A stretch of DNA of 13,463 bases from a bacterium (GCA_021802795.1 JAJZRH010000005.1:1-13463), one strand, 5' to 3'. Numbered from the stretch's first letter, positions 1-6,946 are shown. Numbers and translations are program-made. The notes: generated from the sequence alone by a model not told the origin.

Positions 1-532
1 TGATGACGATGGCCGGATAGATCATCGCGCCGCGTATCTTCCGCACCAGTTCTTCCGAACGTTCCATCTGGAGGCCGACGACCGTGAGCGAGTCGGAGAG
101 CGAACCGGACTCTTCGCCCGCGCGCACCATCGCGATGAATATCTTGGGGAACACCTGCGGGTATTTCTCCAGCGACTCATGGAACGAGGAGCCTTTTCTG
201 ACCGACTCCGACAGGCCGACGATGATAGCCCGCAGATGCTTATTGCTCGACTGCCGTTCGATGACGGAGAGAGCGCGCGCGATCGAAAGGCCGGCGGTGA
301 GCATTGCGGAGAGGTTCTTCGCCATGCGGATGATCTCGGTGCGCTTCACACCGGTGCCGATGCTGTAATTGAGCCACGCGGGAAGGTGGAATCCTCCGTT
401 TGCTTCGGAAATGCCGACGACGACCCCGCCCTCGCGCTGGACTTGGTCGTAGACCGCAAATCGCGACGGGGCCTCAATGACGCTCGTGACGTTCGGCGCT
501 CCCTCCTTGCGTATGGTGACGCTGAACTTCAT
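1..532 (-). CDS. pilC: Type IV pilus inner-membrane platform protein PilC/GspF family, C-terminus outside the window
   Basis: Platform proteins of this family sit in the inner membrane and couple the cytoplasmic assembly ATPase to pilin polymerisation. The first 177 residues are present; the family is usually about 400 residues, so the rest lies beyond the left edge. After a short N-terminal segment, residues 64-160 match the first helical-bundle domain: KRTEIIRMAKNLSAMLTAGL at 63-82, a VRKGSSFHESLEKYP stretch at 111-125, and the family-typical RAGEESGSL at 137-145. Residues 163-177 (RKIRGAMIYPAIVI) begin the first membrane helix. The ATG at 532-530 lies two bases after the pilB stop codon, and the only purine-rich sequence is inside the end of pilB, so translation is probably coupled to pilB. 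The gene order pilB-pilC is classical for type IV pilus and type II secretion clusters. The family call is firm; pilus versus secretion system cannot be decided from this fragment alone. Confidence 0.9.
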   Translation of the reverse strand, partial: MKFSVTIRKEGAPNVTSVIEAPSRFAVYDQVQREGGVVVGISEANGGFHLPAWLNYSIGTGVKRTEIIRMAKNLSAMLTAGLSIARALSVIERQSSNKHLRAIIVGLSESVRKGSSFHESLEKYPQVFPKIFIAMVRAGEESGSLSDSLTVVGLQMERSEELVRKIRGAMIYPAIVI

Positions 533-534
533 AC

Positions 535-2283
535 CTATTCGGTGATGGCGCGCAGGACTTCTTCCATGCTGGTAATGCCGCGCGCCGCCTTGTACAGGCC
601 GTCTTCAAGCATCGTGAGCATCCCCTCTTTCTTCGCCTGCGCCTCAATGGCGTCCGAGGTGCTTGAGTGGAGGATGATGTCGCGGATGGCGGGCGAAACG
701 GAGAGCACTTCATGGATGCCGATGCGGCTCTTATAGCCGTCCTCGCATTCCGCCGAAGGGACGGGGCGATAGAAGTTGATGTCGTCGAGCGTCGTTCCTT
801 TCTTCACGAGCTTTTCATCCTCGAGCGCCTTGAACGCGATGGCAAAATCTTCGTCGCTGGCGATCTTTGCGCGCATGGCCGCATCGAGCGTGTAGGCTTC
901 CTTGCCCTCGCAGAGTTTCCGCACAAGGCGCTGGCCCACGATGACGCGGACGGTGGAGACCAGGAGGAACGGCTCGACGCCCATATCGATGAGCCGCGGG
1001 ATGGCGCCCGCGGCGCTGTTGGTGTGGATGGTAGAGAGCACAAGGTGGCCGGTAAGCGCGGCGTTGATGGCCAGGGACGCCGTCTCACCGTCGCGTATTT
1101 CGCCGACCATGATGATGTCCGGGTCCTGGCGCACGAGCGAACGGAGTCCGTTCGCGAACGTGAAGCCTATTTGCGGATTCACTTGCGTCTGGTTCACGCG
1201 CTTCATCTGGTATTCGATCGGGTCCTCGACCGTGGAGATGTTCACGTCCGGCTGGTTCAAAATATCGAGCATTGTGTAGAGCGTGGTCGTCTTACCGGAA
1301 CCGGTCGGTCCTGAAATGAGAATGATGCCGGTGGTCTGTTTGAGCGCGTGGTGGATGCGCTCCATGTTCTCGCCGTGGAGTCCGAGCACGTCGAGCGTGA
1401 AGCCCTCCCCCGTTTCGCGCAGGAGGCGCATCACGGTCTTCTCGCCGAAGAACGTCGGAAGAATGGACACGCGGAATGACACGCGATCGGCCTCCGTCTC
1501 CATCTTGAAGCGGCCGTCCTGCGGCAGGCGCTTTTCGTCGAGCTTCAGATTGGAAAGCACCTTGATGCGCGCGACGATGCCCGCCGCCGCCGCCTTCGGA
1601 AGCGTCATCGCGTCGTGGAGGATGCCGTCAATGCGGTAGCGCACCAGAACCTCGGTCTCCATCGGCTCGATGTGGATGTCGGACGCGCCCTGGACGATAG
1701 CGTGCCGGAGCAGCGTGTCCACGATGCGCACGATGGGCAGGTCTTCGGCCATCTTCTTGAGCTCATCGCCCGAGAGGTCCTTCCCTCCTTCCGCGACGAC
1801 CTGCAATTTACCCGCTTCGGCGGAGATGATGTCGCCGAACTCATCCTTGAGCGATTTTTGGTACTGCAGGAGCGCGTATTTGATGCTCTCGGTGTCGGTC
1901 AGCCGCGGCAATATCTTCAGCCCCGTCTTTTTGCGCACCGAGTCGATGCTCGCAAGGTCGTCCACGTCGAGCATCGCCACCTCGAGCGAATCGTCCGCTT
2001 TTTTGAACGCGATGATGTTGTGCGTGCGCGCGATGGGTTCCGGAATGAGCCCGAGTACGTCCGCGGGGACGCGGTGCTCTTTCAGGTTCACGAACGGGAT
2101 GCCGAGCACGTACGCCTGAATGCGCCGGAGCGCGTCTTCAGTCAAGGAGCCGCGGGAAACGAGGACATCGCCGAGCGATTGCCCTTTTGCTTTTGCTTCT
2201 TCATCGGCGGCGTCGATCTCCTTCTTGGCGACAAGCCCCGAATCTATGATGAATTCTTTCAGCTCCCCTTCCGAAACGTGCAT
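535..2283 (-). CDS. pilB: Type IV pilus assembly / type II secretion ATPase PilB/GspE family
   Basis: This cytoplasmic hexameric ATPase powers pilus extension through the platform protein encoded next to it. From the chosen start it has 582 residues, normal for the family. Residues 1-160 form the N-terminal GspE-like domain. The ATPase core has the Asp box TVEDPIEYQ (351-359), Walker A GPTGSGKT (325-332), Walker B DPDIIMVGEIRD (387-398) and the His box TGHLVLSTIHTN (411-422). The zinc tetracysteine site that normally lies between His box and C-terminus is degraded: each CxxC pair has only one Cys left (C458 and C513). The reading frame is open upstream to 2331, but the ATG at 2283 gives the family-like N-terminus MHVSEGELKEF. 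It also lies 8 nt after a TATACT hexamer with no Shine-Dalgarno, so the mRNA may be leaderless. An upstream extension of 16 residues is less likely because it would cover that promoter. Confidence 0.95.
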   Translation of the reverse strand: MHVSEGELKEFIIDSGLVAKKEIDAADEEAKAKGQSLGDVLVSRGSLTEDALRRIQAYVLGIPFVNLKEHRVPADVLGLIPEPIARTHNIIAFKKADDSLEVAMLDVDDLASIDSVRKKTGLKILPRLTDTESIKYALLQYQKSLKDEFGDIISAEAGKLQVVAEGGKDLSGDELKKMAEDLPIVRIVDTLLRHAIVQGASDIHIEPMETEVLVRYRIDGILHDAMTLPKAAAAGIVARIKVLSNLKLDEKRLPQDGRFKMETEADRVSFRVSILPTFFGEKTVMRLLRETGEGFTLDVLGLHGENMERIHHALKQTTGIILISGPTGSGKTTTLYTMLDILNQPDVNISTVEDPIEYQMKRVNQTQVNPQIGFTFANGLRSLVRQDPDIIMVGEIRDGETASLAINAALTGHLVLSTIHTNSAAGAIPRLIDMGVEPFLLVSTVRVIVGQRLVRKLCEGKEAYTLDAAMRAKIASDEDFAIAFKALEDEKLVKKGTTLDDINFYRPVPSAECEDGYKSRIGIHEVLSVSPAIRDIILHSSTSDAIEAQAKKEGMLTMLEDGLYKAARGITSMEEVLRAITE

Positions 2284-2291
2284 ATACGCAA

Positions 2292-2297
2292 AGTATA
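2292..2297 (-). promoter_or_regulatory. Candidate -10 element for pilB (leaderless arrangement)
   Basis: On the minus strand this reads TATACT, 5 of 6 to TATAAT, and it ends 8 nt before the pilB ATG. Transcription would start about at the start codon. No convincing -35 hexamer is visible (GCCACA at 2320-2315 is weak), so the call rests on the hexamer and on the same geometry at other genes here. Confidence 0.4.
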
Positions 2298-2352
2298 GCG
2301 CGCCCCGCCCTCCGTGTGGCGTGCATTTCACACCGCGCAGTTTTGCCGGAAC

Positions 2353-2381
2353 TTGCGGAAGGGGACTCCACCCGCTATATA
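2353..2381 (+). promoter_or_regulatory. Candidate promoter for the unrecognised gene at 2440
   Basis: TTGCGG at 2353-2358 and TATATA at 2376-2381 are separated by 17 nt. Matches are 3 of 6 and 4 of 6 to the consensus hexamers. The start site would lie near 2388, leaving a leader of about 50 nt that includes a good ribosome binding site. This is a weak prediction. Confidence 0.35.
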
Positions 2382-2439
2382 TGAATCTGGGTGTTTCTTG
2401 CCCGGGGTTTCAAAGACAATTTCTTCGAAAAGGAATGTG

Positions 2440-2862
2440 ATGAACAATCATGCAGTGGTAACCGAACTGAACGGACGGCTCATGGCGATAAGCAGGACCG
2501 ACTTCATCGCTCCTTCCGCGTCGCGCGAGGGGAATACCTATGTCGTCGGCGAGGTCGGTTTCAGGGTCAAAAGGCTCCACACGCTTTGGAAGATGCTCCT
2601 CGAGGAAAATCGAAAGCTCGCTTCAAAGGATGGTGTGAAAGCCGCCGATCTCGAAATGCGAAGGGAGTTCTGCGATTTCGTGTACCGGGCGCTCCGCCTG
2701 CAAGTCTGGCGCGATTTCCCGGAAGACCTCGCCGGAAAGGCATTCGAGCTCTATGACGATTGGCATGCCGGTCCCAAGGGCGGGAGCGCCCGACCCAGGG
2801 AAACCGCCTCTACGAGGTCGGACGACGTCAGGTTAGGCGACCTCATACACGCCTCCGCCTGA
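2440..2862 (+). CDS. Unrecognised 140-residue protein, probably cytoplasmic
   Basis: I do not recognise this family. The ATG at 2440 is chosen because AAAAGGA (2428-2434) lies 5 nt upstream, one of the few clear Shine-Dalgarno sequences in the window; the frame is open further upstream but without support. The product starts MNNHAVVTELNGRLMAIS. Residues 35-100 look like mixed helix with charged faces (RVKRLHTLWKMLLEENRKLA, then EMRREFCDFVYRALRLQVW). The last 30 residues are rich in Gly, Arg, Ser and Asp and are probably disordered. There is no signal peptide or membrane segment. It stands alone between the divergent pilB gene and the nusA promoter and has its own hairpin terminator at 2878-2901, so it is likely monocistronic. 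Codon use resembles the neighbours. That it is a real gene is supported by the RBS, the terminator and the absence of any alternative on the other strand. Confidence 0.7.
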   Translation: MNNHAVVTELNGRLMAISRTDFIAPSASREGNTYVVGEVGFRVKRLHTLWKMLLEENRKLASKDGVKAADLEMRREFCDFVYRALRLQVWRDFPEDLAGKAFELYDDWHAGPKGGSARPRETASTRSDDVRLGDLIHASA

Positions 2863-2877
2863 ATCCGCCCGTCAGCA

Positions 2878-2901
2878 AAAGCCGCCCTCCGGGGCGGCTT
2901 T
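2878..2901 (+). terminator. Intrinsic-terminator-like hairpin after the gene at 2440
   Basis: AAAGCCGCCC (2878-2887) pairs perfectly with GGGCGGCTTT (2892-2901) around a TCCG tetraloop. The 3' arm ends in only three T residues, so it is a short-tract terminator. It lies 15 nt after the stop codon and just before the nusA promoter. Confidence 0.7.
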
Positions 2902-2909
2902 CCACATCG

Positions 2910-2937
2910 TTGACGGGGAGAATACATCTGGTATACT
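2910..2937 (+). promoter_or_regulatory. Promoter of nusA with extended -10
   Basis: TTGACG (2910-2915, 5 of 6) and TATACT (2932-2937, 5 of 6) are separated by 16 nt. The -10 is preceded by TGG, the extended -10 motif. This is the best sigma-70-type promoter in the window. Transcription would begin near 2944, giving a leader of about 56 nt before nusA. Confidence 0.75.
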
Positions 2938-2952
2938 TCCCCCTACGTGAAT

Positions 2953-2969
2953 GCCCCTTATGGGGCTTT
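2953..2969 (+). promoter_or_regulatory. Small terminator-like hairpin in the nusA leader
   Basis: GCCCC (2953-2957) pairs with GGGGC (2962-2966) around TTAT and is followed by the T-rich run TTTCTTTAT. It begins about 9 nt after the predicted start site and ends 30 nt before the nusA ATG. It could act as an attenuator or pause hairpin sensitive to NusA, or simply stabilise the mRNA 5' end. The stem is short. Confidence 0.4.
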
Positions 2970-2999
2970 CTTTATAAAAGTGCGACATACACAATCCAT

Positions 3000-4361
3000 A
3001 TGATAGACCTCAAAACAATCAATGCGGTGCTCGGGGAGTTTGAAGATCGGGGCATCAGCCGCGAGACGATGATAGAAGCCATCGAAAGCGCGATGGCGAC
3101 CGCCTACAAGCGCGAATACGGCAAGCGCGGGCAGGTCATCCGCGCCAAGCTCGACCTCAACACCGGCACCATCTCCTTTGAACAGGTGAAGACCGTCGTG
3201 GACGACACGACGGTGCGTTTCCCGTCCCCGGACGAGGAAATTCCCGAGGAACATCCGCACGGCCACTTCCACGCGGAAGAGGAACAGCTCGCTGAGGGCG
3301 AGCTCCCCCGTTTTGAAGAGGAGAAGCACATTCTGCTTGCGGATGCGAAGCTGATGAAGCGCGGCGTCGAGCTCGGCGAAGAGATCGTCTTCCCGCTTGA
3401 GCCGCAGGACGACTTCGGCCGCATCGCGGCGCAGACCGCCAAGCAGGTGGTCATCCAGAAAGTGCGCGAGGCGGAGAAACTCTCCATGATGGAGGAATTC
3501 GGCGAGAAGAAGGGCGAGATCGTGGGCGGCATCGTCCAGCGCATGGAGCGCGGAGCGATTTTCGTAGACCTTGGCCGTACGACCGGCATCATCCCCTACG
3601 AGGAGCAGATACCGGGCGAACGCTACCGCATGGGCGAGCGCATTCGCGCGTATCTTTACGCAGTGGACGAGGGCTTCCGCGGCGTGTACCTGCGCCTTTC
3701 CCGCGCGCATCCGAAGTTCGTCGTGAAGCTGTTTGAAATGGAGGCGCCGGAACTCGCGTCGGGCGCGATAGAAGTGAAGGCGCTTGCGCGCGAACCGGGC
3801 AGCCGCACCAAGATAGCGCTTGCTTCGAAGGATCCGCACGTGGACCCGGTCGGCTCCTTGGTGGGCCAGCGCGGCGTGCGCGTGTCCACGGTGATGAGCG
3901 AGCTCGGCGGCGAACGCATCGACATCATTGAATGGAACGACGATGCGAAAGAATTTGTGAAAGAGGCGCTCTCCCCCGCCACCCCGATAGAGGTCGTGCT
4001 CGATGAAGCCGACCACCGCGCGACCGTCACCGTTTCCGAAGACGAGCAGTCGCTTGCCATCGGCCGCGGCGGACAGAACGTGCGGCTCGCGGCGAAGCTC
4101 ACCGGCTGGAACATCGACATCGTGTCCACCGGCGGCTCCGAAGTCGCGGAATCCGACGGCGAGACGGTCGCGGTCATCGCGCCCGAAGAGGATCCCGCCA
4201 TTGCAGCCGGCGTAATGCCGACCGAGAGCGTGGAACTCGTCACGGATGAAGCGCCGCAACAGACCGAACTGCCGGCGGAAGAGGAACTGGCAACGCTGCC
4301 CGCGAGCGATGAAACGGTTGCGGATAAAGAGGAAGACCGCGACAAGGCAAAAGACGAATAA
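3000..4361 (+). CDS. nusA: Transcription termination/antitermination factor NusA
   Basis: NusA binds RNA polymerase and nascent RNA and modulates pausing, termination and antitermination. The product has 453 residues. Residues 1-165 are the polymerase-binding N-terminal domain (ISRETMIEAIESAMATAYKR at 19-38) interrupted by an acidic, His-containing insert at about 75-115 (HPHGHFH at 85-91). The S1 domain follows (KKGEIVGGIVQRMERGAIFV at 170-189). KH1 has the loop GSLVGQRGVRV (285-295) and KH2 has AIGRGGQNVRLAA (353-365). Residues 380-453 are an acidic disordered tail instead of the AR repeats of Escherichia coli NusA. The ATG at 3000 is chosen because MIDLKTINAVLGEF matches the family start and lies downstream of the strong promoter at 2910-2937; no Shine-Dalgarno is visible. 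The frame is open upstream to 2760, but that part overlaps the previous gene, terminator and promoter. Confidence 0.96.
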   Translation: MIDLKTINAVLGEFEDRGISRETMIEAIESAMATAYKREYGKRGQVIRAKLDLNTGTISFEQVKTVVDDTTVRFPSPDEEIPEEHPHGHFHAEEEQLAEGELPRFEEEKHILLADAKLMKRGVELGEEIVFPLEPQDDFGRIAAQTAKQVVIQKVREAEKLSMMEEFGEKKGEIVGGIVQRMERGAIFVDLGRTTGIIPYEEQIPGERYRMGERIRAYLYAVDEGFRGVYLRLSRAHPKFVVKLFEMEAPELASGAIEVKALAREPGSRTKIALASKDPHVDPVGSLVGQRGVRVSTVMSELGGERIDIIEWNDDAKEFVKEALSPATPIEVVLDEADHRATVTVSEDEQSLAIGRGGQNVRLAAKLTGWNIDIVSTGGSEVAESDGETVAVIAPEEDPAIAAGVMPTESVELVTDEAPQQTELPAEEELATLPASDETVADKEEDRDKAKDE

Positions 4362-4368
4362 TACAGAC

Positions 4369-4397
4369 CAGCGCCGACTTTAAAAAAGTCGGCGCTG
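4369..4397 (+). terminator. Long hairpin between nusA and ppa
   Basis: CAGCGCCGACTT (4369-4380) pairs with AAGTCGGCGCTG (4386-4397), a 12-bp stem with a TAAAA loop. It begins 7 nt after the nusA stop. No T tract follows on either strand, so it may be an inefficient terminator or a 3'-end-protecting hairpin. The ppa -35 region lies in its loop side and the ppa -10 directly follows it. Confidence 0.55.
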
Positions 4398-4406
4398 CGC
4401 TATAAT
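4379..4406 (+). promoter_or_regulatory. Candidate ppa promoter with perfect -10, leaderless arrangement
   Basis: TATAAT at 4401-4406 is a perfect -10 hexamer and ends 8 nt before the ppa ATG, so the transcript would start at or within a base or two of the start codon. The best -35 is TTTAAA (4379-4384, 4 of 6) with a 16-nt spacer, inside the preceding hairpin. No Shine-Dalgarno is present. Confidence 0.6.
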
Positions 4407-4414
4407 CCACGAAT

Positions 4415-4933
4415 ATGAACCTGCTTCACGACATCGACCCGGGCACGAAAGAAGAGATGAACGTCATCGTTGAGATACCGAAAGGGTCTCATAATAAGTA
4501 TGAAATAGATAAGGCGACAGGACTTATTGCTCTTGATCGTGTTGCACATACGGCGCAGCAATTCCCGTTTGATTACGGCTTTGTGCCGCAGACCTTGTGG
4601 GACGACGGCGACGCGCTGGATGTGGTCGTACTCACGACGTATCCGCTCGTGCCGGGTATTCTCGTTCGCGCACGCGCAGTCGCTCTCATTAAAATGGTCG
4701 ATAGCGGAGAGGCTGACGACAAGGTTATCGCGGTGCCCATAGATGACCCTCGCTGGAAGGAAACCAAAGACTTGAAGGATATAAACCCGCACACACTCAA
4801 AGAGTTTGAGCACTTCTTCACAACCTACAAAAAACTCCAGAACAAGGAAGTCGTGATAAACGGTTTCGAAGGACGCGCAGAAGCTGAAGCGGCATTTGAG
4901 CGCGCGCGGAAGCTGTACGACGAAAAGAAATAA
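4415..4933 (+). CDS. ppa: Family I inorganic pyrophosphatase
   Basis: This soluble enzyme hydrolyses pyrophosphate to phosphate and so drives nucleic acid and aminoacyl-tRNA synthesis forward. The 172-residue product has the usual bacterial length. Visible active-site elements are EIPKGSHNKYE (20-30), FPFDYGFVPQT (50-60), the metal-binding signature DGDALDVVV (64-72) with Asp64, Asp66 and Asp69, DDKVIAVP (101-108) with Asp101 and Lys103, and HFFTTYKKLQ (133-142) with Tyr138 and Lys139. The ATG at 4415 gives the expected N-terminus and lies 8 nt after a perfect TATAAT, so the mRNA is probably leaderless. The stop is two bases before the next start. The 5' third of the gene uses more A/T-ending codons than the surrounding genes, but not enough to argue for transfer. 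Confidence 0.97.
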   Translation: MNLLHDIDPGTKEEMNVIVEIPKGSHNKYEIDKATGLIALDRVAHTAQQFPFDYGFVPQTLWDDGDALDVVVLTTYPLVPGILVRARAVALIKMVDSGEADDKVIAVPIDDPRWKETKDLKDINPHTLKEFEHFFTTYKKLQNKEVVINGFEGRAEAEAAFERARKLYDEKK

Positions 4934-4935
4934 GT

Positions 4936-5202
4936 ATGGAAGACGAAAAACTGCTTCCCGTCGGAGAGCCGGTCGTCGAACCAAGCGAACCGTTCCCGCA
5001 GGTCGTCATCACCGAAACGACCCCGCCGCCGGAGACGCCGAAAGCTCCCGTGCCCGGCGTGCCCTCCCCCCAGCAACAGTCCTGGGGCGTCGTCATCTCC
5101 ATCGTCATCATCGTGCTCATGATCACCATAGGCGCGTTCTATGCGTGGGGCCAGCGCATTGCGCAAAACCGAGCGCTCACCGAACCGGCGACTGCCCAGT
5201 GA
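4936..5202 (+). CDS. Small single-pass membrane protein with proline-rich N-terminus, function unknown
   Basis: This 88-residue protein has no family I recognise. Residues 1-47 are acidic and proline-rich (many PxP and TPPPET-like segments) and probably disordered. Residues 50-72 ([20 protein letters not shown] and following) form one strong transmembrane helix, and a short tail with QRIAQNR follows. The lack of positive charge before the helix and the R after it suggest the N-terminal part faces outward and the tail is inside, but this is an inference. The ATG lies two bases after the ppa stop without a clear Shine-Dalgarno, so translation is probably coupled to ppa. The stop is 34 bases before clpP. 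It could be a small accessory of a membrane complex; nothing in the sequence says which. Confidence 0.75.
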   Translation: MEDEKLLPVGEPVVEPSEPFPQVVITETTPPPETPKAPVPGVPSPQQQSWGVVISIVIIVLMITIGAFYAWGQRIAQNRALTEPATAQ

Positions 5203-5227
5203 AAAAAGAACGTTACTCTGCTACTAT
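5199..5227 (+). promoter_or_regulatory. Candidate clpP promoter with extended -10
   Basis: GTGAAA (5199-5204, 4 of 6 to TTGACA) and TACTAT (5222-5227, 4 of 6 to TATAAT) are 17 nt apart, and TGC precedes the -10. The -10 ends 9 nt before the clpP ATG, so the leader would be about 0-3 nt. The -35 overlaps the stop codon of the upstream gene. Confidence 0.45.
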
Positions 5228-5236
5228 TGCCTACCT

Positions 5237-5839
5237 ATGAATAAAAATACCCAACCCCGCGCATCCATGCTTGTGCCGATGGTCATCGAGAAGAGCCAGT
5301 TCGGCGAGCGCGCGTACGACATCTACTCGCGCCTCCTCAAGGAGCGCATCGTGTTCCTCGGCGGCCCTATCGACGACGACGTGGCGAACCTCGTCATCGC
5401 CCAGCTTCTCTTCCTGGAGGCGGAGGACCCCAAGAAGGACATATCGCTCTACATCAACAGCCCCGGTGGTTCGGTTACGGCGACGCTTGCGATGGTGGAC
5501 ACGATGAACCACGTGAAGCCGAATGTCTCCACGGTATGCGTCGGCATGGCGGCATCCGGCGCCGCGATCCTCCTCTCCGCCGGGCAGAAAGGAAAGCGCT
5601 ATGCGCTCCCGAACGCCGAGGTGATGATCCACCAGCCGCACGGCGGCGCCGAGGGCCAGGCGACCGACATCGAGATCACGGCAAAGCAGATATTGAAGCT
5701 CCGCGCCGTGCTCAACAAGATACTCTCCAAGAACACGGGCCAGAAGCTCGAGAAAATTGAGAAGGATGTGGAGCGCGACTTCTTCATGACCGCGGACGAA
5801 GCAAAGAAGTACGGCCTCGTGGACAAAGTGTTCGGCTAA
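5237..5839 (+). CDS. clpP: ATP-dependent Clp protease proteolytic subunit
   Basis: ClpP forms a barrel-shaped tetradecamer that degrades substrates unfolded by ClpX or ClpC-type ATPases. The 200-residue product matches the normal length. The serine-protease triad is intact: Ser107 in MAASGAAI (104-111), His132 in MIHQPHGG (130-137) and Asp181 in [11 protein letters not shown] (179-189). The oxyanion-loop SPGGSVTA (75-82) is also present. The start [20 protein letters not shown] is chosen because it gives the usual N-terminus. The frame is open upstream to 5141, but that part overlaps the preceding gene and the candidate promoter. There is no Shine-Dalgarno, in keeping with the leaderless arrangement. 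A strong hairpin follows the stop. No Clp ATPase gene is in the window. Confidence 0.97.
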   Translation: MNKNTQPRASMLVPMVIEKSQFGERAYDIYSRLLKERIVFLGGPIDDDVANLVIAQLLFLEAEDPKKDISLYINSPGGSVTATLAMVDTMNHVKPNVSTVCVGMAASGAAILLSAGQKGKRYALPNAEVMIHQPHGGAEGQATDIEITAKQILKLRAVLNKILSKNTGQKLEKIEKDVERDFFMTADEAKKYGLVDKVFG

Positions 5840-5860
5840 AGAATCAATAAAGAAAACAAG

Positions 5861-5893
5861 AAGGGCGGATCGCGATGTACGCGATCCGCCCTT
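5861..5893. terminator. Bidirectional terminator between clpP and the convergent membrane-protein gene
   Basis: AAGGGCGGATCGCG (5861-5874) pairs perfectly with CGCGATCCGCCCTT (5880-5893) around ATGTA, a 14-bp stem. On the plus strand it ends in TTTT. On the minus strand the stem is followed by CTTGTTTTC. It lies 21 nt after the clpP stop and 15 nt beyond the stop of the gene at 5909-6898, so it serves both. Confidence 0.9.
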
Positions 5894-5908
5894 TTCAATC
5901 GACGCCGG

Positions 5909-6898
5909 TCAGCGGGCGAGCGCCTGCTCAAGCTCGTGGAGCGCCTTTCGGAACTCACGCACGTTTGAGCGCTTGCCGTCCAAACCGTTGAGGATCTCGC
6001 GTGCTCGCGGGCGCCGATGTTCCGGCAGAGCGGATATCCTTTGCTCGTGCGCTTCCCGCATGAGCTCGAAGGCGCGCTGCTCCTCAGCTTCGGCGACGGA
6101 GTTCTCCGCGGACGACAGGTCGTCTGCGGAGATCAGGCGCCGCACGCGTTCCTCGATCCCGACCATCCGGGCTTTCCCGATGATCGCGTCGACCTTCACG
6201 AGCATTGCATCGGCCTCATCCAGGTACCCGTTCTTGACGAGCCGTTGAATGACGTCGGTGCAACAGTAACGGCCGGCGCGCTCCAGGAGCTCGTTCCCGC
6301 GCTTCTTTTTGGCGATGGCGTTGCGCGCGCAGTCGAGACTTCCTTCCGTGAGCGACCGCATTTCGCTCTCGGGAATACCGAGCGCGATACCTGCCTGCAA
6401 GAGCTCCGCGGCCTCGCGCAGGCGTTTCGCCTCGCGACGCTCTCGGCTCTTTGCTTCCTGTGCATCGGATTGCGCTTTCTGTTCCGCGCGCTCCACGACC
6501 TTAAGCGCCTGTTCGGCACCGCGGGTTCTGATGATGCTTTCGACGTCGAGCTGCGGGAACGGGAGGGCTCGCACCCTGACTTTCCCGACTCTGAACTCCG
6601 CTTCCGCGGCGCCCGCCCGTAGCATTTCCCACGTGTATCCCCCGATGATGAAGAAGAGGAAGAAGCTTTTCGGGCCGATCGCCATCTCTATCTTCTTGAA
6701 ATAATAGAGGGAAACGGCGGTGTCGACGGCGAGGCATAGGGCGCTCACGGCATGGATCGCGACAAGAATGAGCCCGGGCCTCGTGTGCAGTGCCCCGAAG
6801 AAGAACAGGGTGGTAAGGAACACCGCGCCGAAAGCGCTATGTATGGCGAGGACACGACGAGTGGTGGCGCGTGCCGGGTTACGTACTATGTTACGCAT
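5909..6898 (-). CDS. Membrane-anchored helical protein of unknown function
   Basis: I do not recognise this 329-residue protein. Residues 17-38 and 42-66 are two clear transmembrane helices, and 76-93 (GPKSFFLFFIIGGYTWEML) is a probable third. Residues 125-329 are almost entirely charged helix (AEQKAQSDAQEAKSRERREA at 137-156) and look like long helical hairpins or coiled coil, probably cytoplasmic given the positive charges before the first helix (MRNIVRNPARATTRR). Two adjacent cysteines (212-213) are the only notable residues. The ATG at 6898 is chosen over one at 6958 because it has a strong ribosome binding site, AAGGGGGA, 5 nt upstream. A 4+4-match promoter with extended -10 lies at 6947-6975, and a shared hairpin ends the gene. 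It is divergent from rny and convergent with clpP, so it is probably monocistronic. Confidence 0.8.
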   Translation of the reverse strand: MRNIVRNPARATTRRVLAIHSAFGAVFLTTLFFFGALHTRPGLILVAIHAVSALCLAVDTAVSLYYFKKIEMAIGPKSFFLFFIIGGYTWEMLRAGAAEAEFRVGKVRVRALPFPQLDVESIIRTRGAEQALKVVERAEQKAQSDAQEAKSRERREAKRLREAAELLQAGIALGIPESEMRSLTEGSLDCARNAIAKKKRGNELLERAGRYCCTDVIQRLVKNGYLDEADAMLVKVDAIIGKARMVGIEERVRRLISADDLSSAENSVAEAEEQRAFELMREAHEQRISALPEHRRPRAREILNGLDGKRSNVREFRKALHELEQALAR

Positions 6899-6946
6899 GG
6901 AGATCCCCCTTTGCTGGTTGTTGACGAAATGAGCGAAACAGCCTGC

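Noticed and set aside
667..1314. Plus-strand open frame opposite pilB
   Set aside because: Antisense shadow of the PilB ATPase core; the composition is typical of shadow frames.
2284..2331. 16-residue N-terminal extension of pilB
   Set aside because: It would cover the TATACT element, lacks an RBS and does not look like the GspE N-terminus.
2760..2999. 80-residue N-terminal extension of nusA
   Set aside because: It overlaps the previous gene in another frame, a hairpin terminator and the nusA promoter; the NusA family start is at 3000.
2958..4259. Minus-strand open frame of 433 codons opposite nusA
   Set aside because: It is a shadow of the GC-rich nusA codons, is rich in His, Arg, Ala and Leu, and has no family resemblance. 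nusA on the other strand is unmistakable.
4415..4700. Lower-GC 5' part of ppa as a sign of horizontal transfer
   Set aside because: The shift is mild, the gene is housekeeping and it sits in a plausible operon; there is too little evidence.
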